The notes beneath the pieces were generated by a model. That model did not search any database. It was given only the letters and a program-made list of their open reading frames with translations, and had not been told where the DNA came from. This document shows, piece by piece, positions 1-7,895 of a DNA stretch of 24,954 nt. Made by a program: the position numbers and the translations under genes. The DNA comes from Collinsella sp. GTDB taxonomy: Bacteria; Actinomycetota; Coriobacteriia; Coriobacteriales; Coriobacteriaceae. Each line of letters starts with the position of its first letter. Position 1 is the first letter of the stretch. The stretch covers positions 1-24,954 of the forward strand of contig JAHHSP010000006.1 in assembly GCA_020025115.1 (NCBI GenBank), given 5' to 3'.

Positions 1-2008
1 GGTGTACCCCGCACTGTACACGCTGGACGACGAGGGACCGCGCCGCATGTTCGAGCGCGAGCGCGTGGTCAAGGCCGCCGTCGCGGCGGAGGAGTGGGCC
101 GCCCGTGCCGATGCGGATGAGCTTCAGCTCACCGGTGACGGCCTGGTGCGCTACGGCAAGCTGTTCGAGGAGGCGGGCCTTATGGGCCGCTCCCTTCCGC
201 GCGATCTGTGGTGGCCTACGGGCGAGGGCGTGCTGCGGGCCGCCGCGTGCCCCGAGGGCCTGGCCGCCGCGGGCAGCACGGACCCGGCTGCAGTGCTGCC
301 GGTGTACACGCGTCTTTCCGACGCGGAGGAGAATGAGCGTCGCCGTTTGGGCCTGGCGGAGAGCGTGAACGCGGGTGTCACCGGCGTGGCCGATGAGCTC
401 GCCGGCCGTCACTTGCAGGTGCGTCCCATGGCCGCCGCCGACGCCGAGGCCGTGGCTGCGCTCGAGCGCGAGAGCTTCGAGGGCGCGGGGCACGAGCCGT
501 GGAGCGCGAACCTGTTTTTGGCGGAGCTTTCCGAGGGCACCGCCGCCGCCCGCTCCTGGTGGGTCGCCCATGACAACGGCGAGCTGATCGGCTTTGCCGG
601 AGGCATGGTGGTCGATAAGGACGTCGAGATCCTCGATGTGGCCGTGTCGCCCGCGCACAGGCGCGAGGGCATCGGGCGCAAACTCCTCGCGCACGTGAGC
701 TATGACGCGCAGATGTTCGGCTGCACGAGCGCCTCACTCGAGGTGGAGGCCGGCAACGATCCCGCCATTGCCCTCTACGAGAGCCTGGGTTTCGAGGAGA
801 TCGGTCGCCGTCGCGGGTACTATGGGGCGGGCCGCGACGCGCTGGTGATGCGCGCCGCGTTGCCGTTGGTCTTGCCCGTGGACGCCGCCTCGCCGGAGCC
901 CACGGCCGCGGCGGTGCGCGAGTGGCCGCTGCCGGCGCCTGTGCGCACGGCCGATGAGGCGGCCGAGCTCGAGCGTCGCCAACTCATCCTCGCCATCGAG
1001 AGCTCCTGCGACGAGACGGCGGTGGCCATCGTGGATGTCGAGGGCAACCTGCTGGCCAACCAGGTATCGACCCAAATCGATTTCCACGCCCGCTTTGGGG
1101 GCGTGGTGCCCGAGATCGCATCGCGCAAGCATGTGGAGGTCATCGTCGGCGTGGTGGACGCCGCGTTGGAGGAGGCCGCCGAGAGCCTCGGCCTTATGGG
1201 CGGGGCCATCGCGCCCGCGGAGCTCGCGGCCGTCGGCGTGACGCAGGGCCCGGGTCTGGTGGGTGCGCTCGTGGTGGGCGTGGCGTTCGCCAAGGGCTTT
1301 GCGCTCGCGGCCGACAAGCCGCTCATCTGCGTGAATCACCTCGAGGGGCACCTGTTCGCCAATAAGCTCACGACACCCGATCTCGAGCCGCCATTCATCT
1401 TCACGCTCGTCTCGGGCGGGCACACCATGCTCGTGCATCTGCGGGCCTGGGGTGATTACGAGGTGCTGGGTGAGACGCTCGACGATGCGGTGGGCGAGGC
1501 TTTTGACAAGGTCGCCAAGGCGTTGGGGCTGGGATACCCCGGCGGTCCGATCATTTCGCGCCTGGCTGAGACGGGAAATCCCAAGGCCATCGATTTCCCG
1601 CGCGCCCTCAACAGTCGCGGGGACTACCGCTTCTCGCTCTCGGGCCTCAAGACCGCCGTCACGCTTTATATCGAGCAGGAGACGGCCGCCGGGCGGACCA
1701 TCCACCTGCCCGACCTGGCCGCCTCCTTCGAGGCCGCCGTATTCGATGTGCAGTACAAGAAGGCCAAGTGCGCCCTGAACGAGACGGGTGCTCGCGAATA
1801 TTGCATCGGTGGAGGCGTCGCGGCCAATCCTCATCTACGGCAGATGATGGTCAAGAAGCTCGGGCGTCAGGGCATTCGCGTGACGGTGCCGCCGCAAAAC
1901 GCGTGCACCGACAATGCGGCCATGATCGCCGTGGTTGCGCGCGAGAAGTTCCTGCGCGGGGAGTTCGCCGAGTTCACGGTGGATGCCGACCCGAACATGA
2001 CCCTGTAG
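1..2008 (+). CDS. tsaD: TsaB (C-terminal part)-RimI-TsaD fusion protein, 5' truncated by window
   Basis: The reading frame is open from the first bases, so the true start lies upstream. About 125 residues at the N-terminus look like the C-terminal part of TsaB, including the characteristic LPVYTRLSDAEE. A GNAT acetyltransferase of the RimI type follows at about 139-290, with acetyl-CoA loop RREGIG. From about residue 326 there is a complete TsaD: IESSCDET, the metal-binding segment with NHLEGH, SGGHTM, FSLSGLKTAV, IGGGVAANP and CTDNAAM. TsaD with TsaB transfers the threonylcarbamoyl group to A37 of ANN-decoding tRNAs. RimI acetylates the N-terminal alanine of ribosomal protein S18. These are usually separate neighbouring genes; here they form one polypeptide. 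All visible catalytic segments look intact. The fusion is read directly from one uninterrupted frame, and the domain roles come from family knowledge. Confidence 0.95.
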   Translation, partial: VYPALYTLDDEGPRRMFERERVVKAAVAAEEWAARADADELQLTGDGLVRYGKLFEEAGLMGRSLPRDLWWPTGEGVLRAAACPEGLAAAGSTDPAAVLPVYTRLSDAEENERRRLGLAESVNAGVTGVADELAGRHLQVRPMAAADAEAVAALERESFEGAGHEPWSANLFLAELSEGTAAARSWWVAHDNGELIGFAGGMVVDKDVEILDVAVSPAHRREGIGRKLLAHVSYDAQMFGCTSASLEVEAGNDPAIALYESLGFEEIGRRRGYYGAGRDALVMRAALPLVLPVDAASPEPTAAAVREWPLPAPVRTADEAAELERRQLILAIESSCDETAVAIVDVEGNLLANQVSTQIDFHARFGGVVPEIASRKHVEVIVGVVDAALEEAAESLGLMGGAIAPAELAAVGVTQGPGLVGALVVGVAFAKGFALAADKPLICVNHLEGHLFANKLTTPDLEPPFIFTLVSGGHTMLVHLRAWGDYEVLGETLDDAVGEAFDKVAKALGLGYPGGPIISRLAETGNPKAIDFPRALNSRGDYRFSLSGLKTAVTLYIEQETAAGRTIHLPDLAASFEAAVFDVQYKKAKCALNETGAREYCIGGGVAANPHLRQMMVKKLGRQGIRVTVPPQNACTDNAAMIAVVAREKFLRGEFAEFTVDADPNMTL

Positions 2009-2028
2009 GCGGCGAGTCGGAAGAATGC

Positions 2029-2067
2029 AAAAAGGCCTCTATCCGCGGGGTTCTGCGGATAGAGGCC
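2029..2067 (-). terminator. Rho-independent terminator of the small minus-strand gene
   Basis: A perfect 13-bp stem (2034-2046 with 2055-2067) and 8-nt loop is flanked on its left by AAAAA, which reads as a U-tract on the minus strand. It sits just downstream of the 56-residue minus-strand gene. Because the U-tract is on that side, it fits the small gene, but it may also stop readthrough from the fusion gene that ends at 2008. Confidence 0.85.
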
Positions 2068-2084
2068 ATGTTGTCGGTTGCGGG

Positions 2085-2255
2085 TTAGTCCCAAAAACCC
2101 TCTTCCCCATCGCCTTTGGGGCCGCGATCGACGTACATCTTATGAGTGCGCTTTTCCAGGATGAAGGCGACGATGCCGAAGATGACGATGCCCGCGAAGA
2201 ACAAGACGCCGACGCCCAGACGGGTGCCAAAAAGGAAGTTGAAGACCTGATCCAT
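2085..2255 (-). CDS. Small single-pass membrane protein (56 aa), function unknown
   Basis: A 56-residue protein that starts MDQVFNFLFGTRLGVGVLFF and ends EEGFWD. Residues about 13-33 form one hydrophobic helix, followed by a basic stretch (EKRTHK) and an acidic, glycine-containing tail, so the tail is probably cytoplasmic. The start at 2255 is supported by an AGGA Shine-Dalgarno-like sequence about 9 nt upstream. A frame extending further upstream exists but has no translation signal and crosses into the serS region. A strong minus-strand terminator follows immediately and an AT-rich promoter-like patch precedes it, so it looks like an independent monocistronic gene, divergent from serS. I do not recognise the family with certainty and assign no function. 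Confidence 0.8.
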   Translation of the reverse strand: MDQVFNFLFGTRLGVGVLFFAGIVIFGIVAFILEKRTHKMYVDRGPKGDGEEGFWD

Positions 2256-2303
2256 TGCGCTGTCCTGCTTTCTTGCTGGAATACATGGCGAAATACGCTC
2301 ACC

Positions 2304-2313
2304 AGTATATACT
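2304..2313. promoter_or_regulatory. Candidate shared -10 element AGTATATACT between the small gene and serS
   Basis: The palindrome AGTATATACT contains TATACT (5 of 6 to the -10 consensus) on both strands. It lies about 50 nt upstream of the small minus-strand gene and about 115 nt upstream of serS. No good -35 hexamer is visible on either side, so this is tentative. A 7-bp hairpin (2336-2342 with 2350-2356) follows within the would-be serS leader. Confidence 0.35.
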
Positions 2314-2427
2314 TGCACTGCACTAACATGCATCGCATCGCGGCATCTTCGCGATGAGCCGCCGCGCCGTGGTCCAGATCGCCCGGGCTGCGGCGATGAT
2401 TTTACGAGAGTTGAACACGGAGGGATT

Positions 2428-3720
2428 ATGCTCGACATCAAATTCGTTCGCGAGAACCCCGAGGCGCTCGACGCCGCCATGGCAAACCGCCAGGGCTCAT
2501 GGGACCGTGAGCGCTTCTTCGCGCTCGATGAGGAGCGTCGCTCCGTCATCGCCGAGGTCGAGGACCTGCAGGCCACCCGTAATGCCGAGTCCAAGAAGAT
2601 CGGCGTCCTCATGAAGGAGGGCAAGCGCGATGAGGCCGAGGCCGCCAAGGACGCGGTCCGTCAGGTCAACGAGAAGATCGAGGTGCTCGGCGCTCGCCGC
2701 GCCGAGCTCGACGCCGAGGTCTCCGACTTCATGGCCCGTATCCCCAATATCCCGTCCGACGTCACGCCCGTGGGTAAAGATGAGAATGAGAACCCCGAGC
2801 GCCGTCGCGTGGGCGAGCCCCGCGACTTCGCGGCCGAGGGCTTTGAGCCCAAGGCCCACTGGGACCTGGGTGTCGAGACCGGCATCCTGGACTTCGACCG
2901 CGGTGCCAAGCTCGCCGGTGCCCGCTTCACGGTGCTCTCCGGTGCCGGCGCCACGCTCGACCGTGCACTGCAGAACTTCTTCCTGAACACGCATATCTCC
3001 CGTGGCTTCACCGAGTTCATCCCGCCGGTCATCGTCAACCGCGAGATCATGTACGGCACCGGTCAGCTGCCCAAGTTCGAGGATGACGCCTATCACACCG
3101 GCGAGGACCAGTTCCTGATCCCCACCGCCGAGGTCGCCCTCACCAACCTGCACGCCGGTGAGGTGCTCGACGCATCCCAGCTCCCGCTTCGCTACACCGC
3201 GGGCACCCCGTGCTTCCGCGAGGAGGCCGGTTCGGCCGGCCGCGACACCCGCGGCATCATTCGCCAGCACCAGTTCACCAAGGTGGAGATGGTCAAGTTC
3301 TCAAAGCCCGAGGAGTCCGACGACGAACTCGAGAGCATGGTCGCCGAGGCCGAGTACATTCTTCAGCAGCTTGGACTGCCGTACCGCGTGATTTCCCTAT
3401 GCACCGGCGACCTGGGCTTTTCCGCCCGTCAGACCTATGATATCGAGGTCTGGCTGCCGAGCTACAACGCGTACAAGGAGCTTTCCTCCTGCTCCAACTG
3501 CGGTGATTTCCAGGCCCGCCGCGCGAACATCAAGTACCGCGACCCCGAGAACTTCAAGGGGCAGCGCTTCGTGCACACCCTGAACGGCTCAGGTCTGCCC
3601 ACCGGTCGCACCATGGCCGCGATCATGGAGAACTACCAGAATGCCGATGGCTCCATCACGGTGCCCGAGGTGTTGCGCCCCTATATGGGCGGCGTCGAGC
3701 GCATCGAGCCCTTGGCGTAA
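2428..3720 (+). CDS. serS: Seryl-tRNA synthetase
   Basis: This class II aminoacyl-tRNA synthetase charges tRNA-Ser (and tRNA-Sec where present) with serine in the cytoplasm. The 430-residue length is normal for bacterial SerRS. Residues about 1-110 form the tRNA-binding coiled-coil arm. Motif 2 is visible as FREEAGSAGRDTRGI followed by QHQFTKVEM, and motif 3 as GSGLPTGRTMAAIMENYQ. The ATG at 2428 is preceded by GGAGGG at 2419-2424. The gene stands alone between a divergent small gene and a downstream hairpin terminator. Codon use is strongly biased to C-ending codons (GCC, GGC, ATC), as expected for a well-expressed translation gene. Nothing looks truncated or odd. Confidence 0.98.
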   Translation: MLDIKFVRENPEALDAAMANRQGSWDRERFFALDEERRSVIAEVEDLQATRNAESKKIGVLMKEGKRDEAEAAKDAVRQVNEKIEVLGARRAELDAEVSDFMARIPNIPSDVTPVGKDENENPERRRVGEPRDFAAEGFEPKAHWDLGVETGILDFDRGAKLAGARFTVLSGAGATLDRALQNFFLNTHISRGFTEFIPPVIVNREIMYGTGQLPKFEDDAYHTGEDQFLIPTAEVALTNLHAGEVLDASQLPLRYTAGTPCFREEAGSAGRDTRGIIRQHQFTKVEMVKFSKPEESDDELESMVAEAEYILQQLGLPYRVISLCTGDLGFSARQTYDIEVWLPSYNAYKELSSCSNCGDFQARRANIKYRDPENFKGQRFVHTLNGSGLPTGRTMAAIMENYQNADGSITVPEVLRPYMGGVERIEPLA

Positions 3721-3747
3721 GGCCGCATAGATCACGGTGCCCTGGCG

Positions 3748-3779
3748 GACGCCCGTTCGAGTGTTCGAGCGGGCGTCTT
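3748..3779 (+). terminator. Hairpin terminator after serS
   Basis: A 12-bp stem with one wobble pair (3748-3759 with 3766-3777) and a 6-nt loop lies 27 nt after the serS stop. The following T-run is short, so it may be a weak or factor-assisted terminator. Confidence 0.6.
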
Positions 3780-3818
3780 GCGTATGAGGCTCGGCTGCAT
3801 CGTGGCGCATTGTGCCCA

Positions 3819-3827
3819 TGATATGAT
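3819..3827 (+). promoter_or_regulatory. Candidate extended -10 promoter of the flavodiiron gene
   Basis: TGATATGAT combines a TGn extension with TATGAT (5 of 6 to the -10 consensus), 46 nt upstream of the chosen start codon at 3873. No clear -35 is seen, which is compatible with an extended -10 promoter. Confidence 0.5.
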
Positions 3828-3872
3828 GCTGAGACGAACGCATCGCGTTGCATGGGAGAGAGAGGAACCGAC

Positions 3873-5057
3873 ATGCTGAACGCCATTGAGATTTCGCCGA
3901 AGGTTTGGTGGGTTGGCGGCATCGATTGGAACGAGCGCCTGTTCCATGGCTACACCACCGAGCGCGGCATCACCTATAACGCCTATCTCATCATGGACGA
4001 GAAGGTCACCTTGATCGACACATGCAAGGCGACGTTTGCCGACGAGCTCGTACAGCGCATCTCGCAGGTCGTCGACCCTGCCAAGATCGATGTGGTCATC
4101 ACCAACCATGTCGAGATGGATCATTCCGGCTCCTTGCCCGTGATTCATAAAATCGCCCCGAACGCCGAGATTTACGCTTCCGCCGGCGCCGGGGTCAATG
4201 AGCTTCGCGCTCATTTCGGCATCGAGGCCACGCCTGTGAAGACGGGAGACACCCTCAATATCGGCGAGCGCACCCTGAGCTTTGTGACCACCCCGATGGT
4301 CCATTGGCCCGACAACATGGTCACGTACTCCGATGTTGATAAGATCTTGTTCTCCAACGATGCGTTCGGCCAGCATTTCGCCACCACCAAGCGCTTCGAC
4401 GACGAAAATGATATGTGCGAGGTGATGAAGCAGGCCAAGAAGTACTACGCCAACATCGTTTGGCCGTACGGCATGCAGGCCGGTCGCGCCCTCGCCGCCG
4501 TCAAGGGCCTCGAGCTCGAGATGATCGCCCCCAGCCATGGCTGCATCTGGCGTTCCCACATCGACGAGATCATCGCCAAATATGAGGAATGGACCACGTA
4601 TCAGACCGAGGAGAAGGCCGTCGTGGTATTCGATTCCATGTGGCACTCCACCGAGTCCATGGCGCGCGAGATATGCGACGCCTTTATCTCCGAGGGCATC
4701 GCCGCGCAGCTCGTCGACGTCAAGAGCACGCATATCTCCGACATCATGCTTTACATGTGCGATGCCAAATACGTGGCCGTGGGTTCGCCTACCCTGAATT
4801 CCAACATGCTGCCCACCGTGGCGAGCTTCCTCACGTACATGCGCGGCCTCTCTCCTAAGAATGAGCAGCGCATCGGCCTGGCGTTTGGCTCCTATGGTTG
4901 GGCCCCGCTCGGCCCCAAGCAGGTGTATGAGGAGCTGGAGAAGGCCAAGTTCCAACTGCCCGTGCCGGTCGTGGCGCAGCAGTGGGTGCCTTCCGAGGAG
5001 GACCTTTCCGAGCTCCAGGGCACCGTTTGCAAGATGATCGAGGCCGCCCGCGCCTAA
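3873..5057 (+). CDS. FprA-type flavodiiron protein (A-type flavoprotein)
   Basis: Flavodiiron proteins reduce O2 and/or NO to water or N2O in the cytoplasm of anaerobes. The 394-residue protein has an N-terminal metallo-beta-lactamase-like diiron domain (about 1-250) and a C-terminal flavodoxin domain (about 255-394) with FMN-loop DSMWHSTESMA. The full diiron ligand set is visible: His79, Glu81, Asp83 and His84 in NHVEMDH, then His144, Asp163 and His222. No rubredoxin or flavin reductase domain is attached, so an external electron donor is needed. The start at 3873 is chosen because AGAGAGGA lies just upstream; an in-frame ATG at 3852 would bury that site inside the gene. It is monocistronic, with its own promoter-like element and a strong terminator. 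Whether O2 or NO is the main substrate cannot be read from the sequence. Confidence 0.95.
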   Translation: MLNAIEISPKVWWVGGIDWNERLFHGYTTERGITYNAYLIMDEKVTLIDTCKATFADELVQRISQVVDPAKIDVVITNHVEMDHSGSLPVIHKIAPNAEIYASAGAGVNELRAHFGIEATPVKTGDTLNIGERTLSFVTTPMVHWPDNMVTYSDVDKILFSNDAFGQHFATTKRFDDENDMCEVMKQAKKYYANIVWPYGMQAGRALAAVKGLELEMIAPSHGCIWRSHIDEIIAKYEEWTTYQTEEKAVVVFDSMWHSTESMAREICDAFISEGIAAQLVDVKSTHISDIMLYMCDAKYVAVGSPTLNSNMLPTVASFLTYMRGLSPKNEQRIGLAFGSYGWAPLGPKQVYEELEKAKFQLPVPVVAQQWVPSEEDLSELQGTVCKMIEAARA

Positions 5058-5096
5058 TGCCGGGCGGGTGGTTCGCACCTGCCTCGAACCTTTGAG

Positions 5097-5123
5097 GGGC
5101 GGCCCCGCGGGGTCGCCCTTTTT
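5097..5123 (+). terminator. Rho-independent terminator after the flavodiiron gene
   Basis: A GC-only stem of about 9-10 bp (5097-5106 with 5109-5118, one wobble) with a very small loop is followed directly by TTTTT. It lies 39 nt after the stop codon. Confidence 0.9.
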
Positions 5124-5209
5124 GCCAGAACGCCACCTCGCCGGTGCGCGATCGAACCCAAAGCCGCCCGGCGTGAAGCCGGCTCGCGGCTCGTATGCAA
5201 GGAGCTTCA

Positions 5210-6766
5210 ATGATGGACACGCTGCAGATGGTCAGGAGCTTGGGGTCGTATGCCGATGTGCTCGCCGATGCGGGCATCGTGCGCGAGGGCGTGCGCGATG
5301 AGATGCGCGGGATCGAGGTCGCGTATGCGACCGATGATTCGCGGCGCGTGGTGCCTCAGACGTTGTTCGTGTGCAAAGGTGCCGCATTCAAGCGGGAGTA
5401 CCTTATGCAGGCGCTCGCCGCCGGTGCGGTCGCCTATGTGTCCGAGGTCGATTACGGGGTCGACGGCGAAGCGGGGCATGAGGTCCCCCTCATACTGGTG
5501 AGCGATATCCGCGCGGCGCTCGGGCTGCTCGCCGATGCCGCGTACGACCATCCTTCCGGCCGGGTGAAGGTGTGCGCCTTCACGGGCACCAAGGGAAAGA
5601 CCACGAGCGCATATTATCTGCGCTCGATCCTGGCCGAGCATGCGCGCGGGCTTGCGAGGCCCGTTCCGGCCCTGCTCACGGGCGTCGAGTACGATGACGG
5701 TGTCGAGCGAGGCGATTCGCTGCTCACCACGCCCGAGTCCTTCGAACTCGAGCGCCGCATCGCCAACGCCGCCAGCGCGGGGTGCGAGCATGTGGTCATG
5801 GAGGCGTCGAGCCAGGCCATGAAGTTCCGCCGTACGCTCGGCGTGGACTTTGCCGTGGGGGCGTTCACGAATTTCGGCGAGGATCACATCTCGCCCATCG
5901 AGCACCCCACGCTCGAAGACTATCTTGAGAGCAAGCTGCTGTTGTTCGAGCGTTGCCGCGTGGCCGTGGTCAACCTCGACATGGACGTGGCCGAGCGGGC
6001 TCTCGCCACCGCCCGTTCTTCGCGATCGGTCGAGCGCGTGCTCACCTACTCCCTCGAGGACGCCGCGGCAGACGTGTTCGTGCCGTCCTATGCCCGCAGC
6101 GAGCGTGGCATCCGCGCGACGGTGCGCACGCCGCGGTTCACCCGCGAACTCATGGTCCCCTCTCCCGCGGTGTTCAACCTGAGCAACGCCTTGGGCGCCA
6201 TCGCATGTGCCGAGGCGTTGGGAATCTCGGCGGATGCGATCGAAGGGGGGCTTTCCCGGGCCTACGCCCCCGGTCGCATGGAGCTGTATCCGTGTGAGAG
6301 CGGGCGCATCATGGGCGTGGTCGATTACGCCCACAACGGCATGAGCCTTGAGACGCTCCTGCGCGATCTGCGCGCGAGCTACCCCGATCGCGAGTTCGCC
6401 GTGGTGTTTGGCGCCACGGGCGGCAAGGGCATCGACCGTCGCGAGACCATGGGCGAGGCCGCCGGAAAACTCGCCGATCGCATCGTCATCACCGAGGACG
6501 ACCCCGGTCCTGAGGATCCCGCCCTCATCTGCGCCGCCATCGCCCGGGCAGTGAGCGCGCAGGGCAACGAGAATTGGCAGATCGTGCTCGATCGAAGCGA
6601 GGCCATACGCACGGCGGTGCGCGAGACGCACGGACCCGCCGTCGTGATCGTGACGGGCAAGGGAAACGACCCGTTTATGCTTCGTCATGGCGTGCGCGAG
6701 CCGTATGAGCCCGACGGCGACCAGTTGCGTCGAGCTTTGGCGGACTGGGAAGGCGGGCGCATCTAA
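5210..6766 (+). CDS. murE: MurE-type Mur ligase (UDP-MurNAc-tripeptide synthetase-like)
   Basis: An ATP-dependent Mur ligase of 518 residues, close to the usual MurE length. MurE adds the third amino acid to UDP-MurNAc-L-Ala-D-Glu in the cytoplasm. The order of parts fits: an N-terminal substrate-binding domain with TDDSRRVVP (about 41-49), central ATP-binding loop GTKGKTT (126-132), MEASSQAMKF, a TNFGEDHISPIEHP block with the conserved His and following lysine-bearing SKLLLF, then the C-terminal domain with FGATGGKGIDRR. The position of the meso-diaminopimelate signature DNPR reads DDPG (430-433), so the diamine is probably not meso-DAP. AAGGAG at 5199-5204 fits the start at 5210; the adjacent ATG at 5213 is equally possible. 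The gene is outside any visible mur/fts cluster, so a paralogue with another substrate is not excluded. Confidence 0.85.
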   Translation: MMDTLQMVRSLGSYADVLADAGIVREGVRDEMRGIEVAYATDDSRRVVPQTLFVCKGAAFKREYLMQALAAGAVAYVSEVDYGVDGEAGHEVPLILVSDIRAALGLLADAAYDHPSGRVKVCAFTGTKGKTTSAYYLRSILAEHARGLARPVPALLTGVEYDDGVERGDSLLTTPESFELERRIANAASAGCEHVVMEASSQAMKFRRTLGVDFAVGAFTNFGEDHISPIEHPTLEDYLESKLLLFERCRVAVVNLDMDVAERALATARSSRSVERVLTYSLEDAAADVFVPSYARSERGIRATVRTPRFTRELMVPSPAVFNLSNALGAIACAEALGISADAIEGGLSRAYAPGRMELYPCESGRIMGVVDYAHNGMSLETLLRDLRASYPDREFAVVFGATGGKGIDRRETMGEAAGKLADRIVITEDDPGPEDPALICAAIARAVSAQGNENWQIVLDRSEAIRTAVRETHGPAVVIVTGKGNDPFMLRHGVREPYEPDGDQLRRALADWEGGRI

Positions 6767-6798
6767 GCGCGCGTCGAGGGCGGCGACGGTGCCCGACG

Positions 6799-7743
6799 CT
6801 ATTCCTCGCGGTCGAATTCCTCCGTCGCGTCAAGGGGGCGGCCGGAGTAGTTCACATGTTCGGTCACGGCCTCCATATCGCCGGTCTCGAGGAAGCGAGA
6901 GACCGCCCGCGCGTAATCAGCCAAGGCGCGATCGAAGATCTCGGGGAAGGTCTCGGTGCTCTCTGCCTCGGAGAACGGGTTGATCCAGGGCCTGTGATTC
7001 AGGTTGCCGCACGCGGCGGGGGCTTCGGTGGTGACGCGGTGTGCGAGGGCCTGCAGCAGGGAGTAGTCGCTCACGAGGCCCTCAAGGCGGCCGAGTGCGT
7101 TGGAGCGAGGCGAACCGGCGGGTTCGATTATCCGGTACGCAAGGCGCATGTCGGCCACGGCCCCACCGTATTCGTTGGCGGCGATGTCCATGCCGTAGAC
7201 GCGCTTGGCCATGAAGCTCACGAGCGCACCTGCCACCTTGTCTATGCGCGGGGTGCTGGTCACCTCAGCGGCCGGGGGAAAGTCGGCAACTGTCGCGCCG
7301 TTGCGTTTGAGTTGCAGCATAAGCAGGTCGAGATCGCTTTCGATCACGGCGTGCACCTGGCTGCCCGCACCTGTGAGGTCGGGGTCGACTTCCTGGATGC
7401 CCCACTGTTGCGCGTACACGAAGGGGTGCGCGTTGCGATCGAGCACGTAGTGGGAGAGCATGCCAAGCGTCCATGCCCGCCCCAGCCCGGCATCGGCGGG
7501 CTGCAGCCGCGTGACCCCCTCTTGTAGGGCGGCAAACTGGCTGGACATGCGGCTGCGGTGCATGACGCGGGCGAGTTCCGTGCAGGTGCCCGTGTGGGGG
7601 GTCCTGAAGCGGAAGAAGAACGGGTCGGGGCCCTGGTTGGCCAGGAGGAACGCGGAGCGCTCGTCATCGCTTTCGATTATCCCCTCGGGCAAGCGCTCGA
7701 TGCTCTCCTCGCCGAATAGGCGATGGGTTATCAATGCGGGCAT
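6799..7743 (-). CDS. Zinc-dependent phospholipase C family protein
   Basis: A 314-residue protein of the family that includes bacterial zinc-dependent phospholipase C-like proteins (Pfam Zn_dep_PLPC type). Visible family features are THRLFGEE near the N-terminus with His7, NQGPDPFFF (37-45) and the core LSHYVLDRNAHPF with His98, Asp102 and His106, all plausible zinc ligands. No signal peptide is present, unlike secreted clostridial phospholipases, so a cytoplasmic role or a different substrate is likely; the activity is unproven. The start at 7743 is chosen because AAAGGAG lies just upstream on the minus strand; a 20-residue longer frame lacks such a site. It converges with the murE-like gene with a 32-nt gap and diverges from the ABC transporter operon. 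Confidence 0.85.
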   Translation of the reverse strand: MPALITHRLFGEESIERLPEGIIESDDERSAFLLANQGPDPFFFRFRTPHTGTCTELARVMHRSRMSSQFAALQEGVTRLQPADAGLGRAWTLGMLSHYVLDRNAHPFVYAQQWGIQEVDPDLTGAGSQVHAVIESDLDLLMLQLKRNGATVADFPPAAEVTSTPRIDKVAGALVSFMAKRVYGMDIAANEYGGAVADMRLAYRIIEPAGSPRSNALGRLEGLVSDYSLLQALAHRVTTEAPAACGNLNHRPWINPFSEAESTETFPEIFDRALADYARAVSRFLETGDMEAVTEHVNYSGRPLDATEEFDREE

Positions 7744-7859
7744 GCGGTCTCCTTTGAAGTCGGTGCGCTTGTCGCCTATTATGCCCAGCCCACTCCCGCG
7801 CAATCGCGCATTTGAAATGGTTTTGAGAGCTGAAAGTGCCTCTACCTGCGTAAATAGGG

Positions 7860-7890
7860 TATAAAAAATAGTTACTTAAGATAAGGGGGA
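7860..7890 (+). promoter_or_regulatory. Candidate -10 hexamer and strong ribosome binding site of the ABC operon
   Basis: The AT-rich tract before the ATPase gene contains TATAAA at 7860-7865, 31 nt upstream of the start, and AAGGGGGA at 7883-7890 in Shine-Dalgarno position. No convincing -35 hexamer is seen, so the promoter part is tentative. Confidence 0.4.
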
Positions 7891-7895
7891 GCCGC

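Noticed and set aside
734..1834. Minus-strand open frame opposite the RimI-TsaD region
   Set aside because: Composition is typical of an antisense shadow of high-GC coding sequence, and the plus strand encodes conserved TsaD motifs throughout.
3732..5210. Long minus-strand open frame opposite the flavodiiron gene
   Set aside because: It is explained by codon periodicity of the plus-strand gene, where every diiron ligand is intact. It also runs through the terminator hairpins at both ends and has no family pattern.
6767..6799. Possible terminator between the murE-like and phospholipase C-like genes (GCGTCG/CGACGC)
   Set aside because: Only 6 bp with a long loop and no T-run on either side; not convincing as a terminator.
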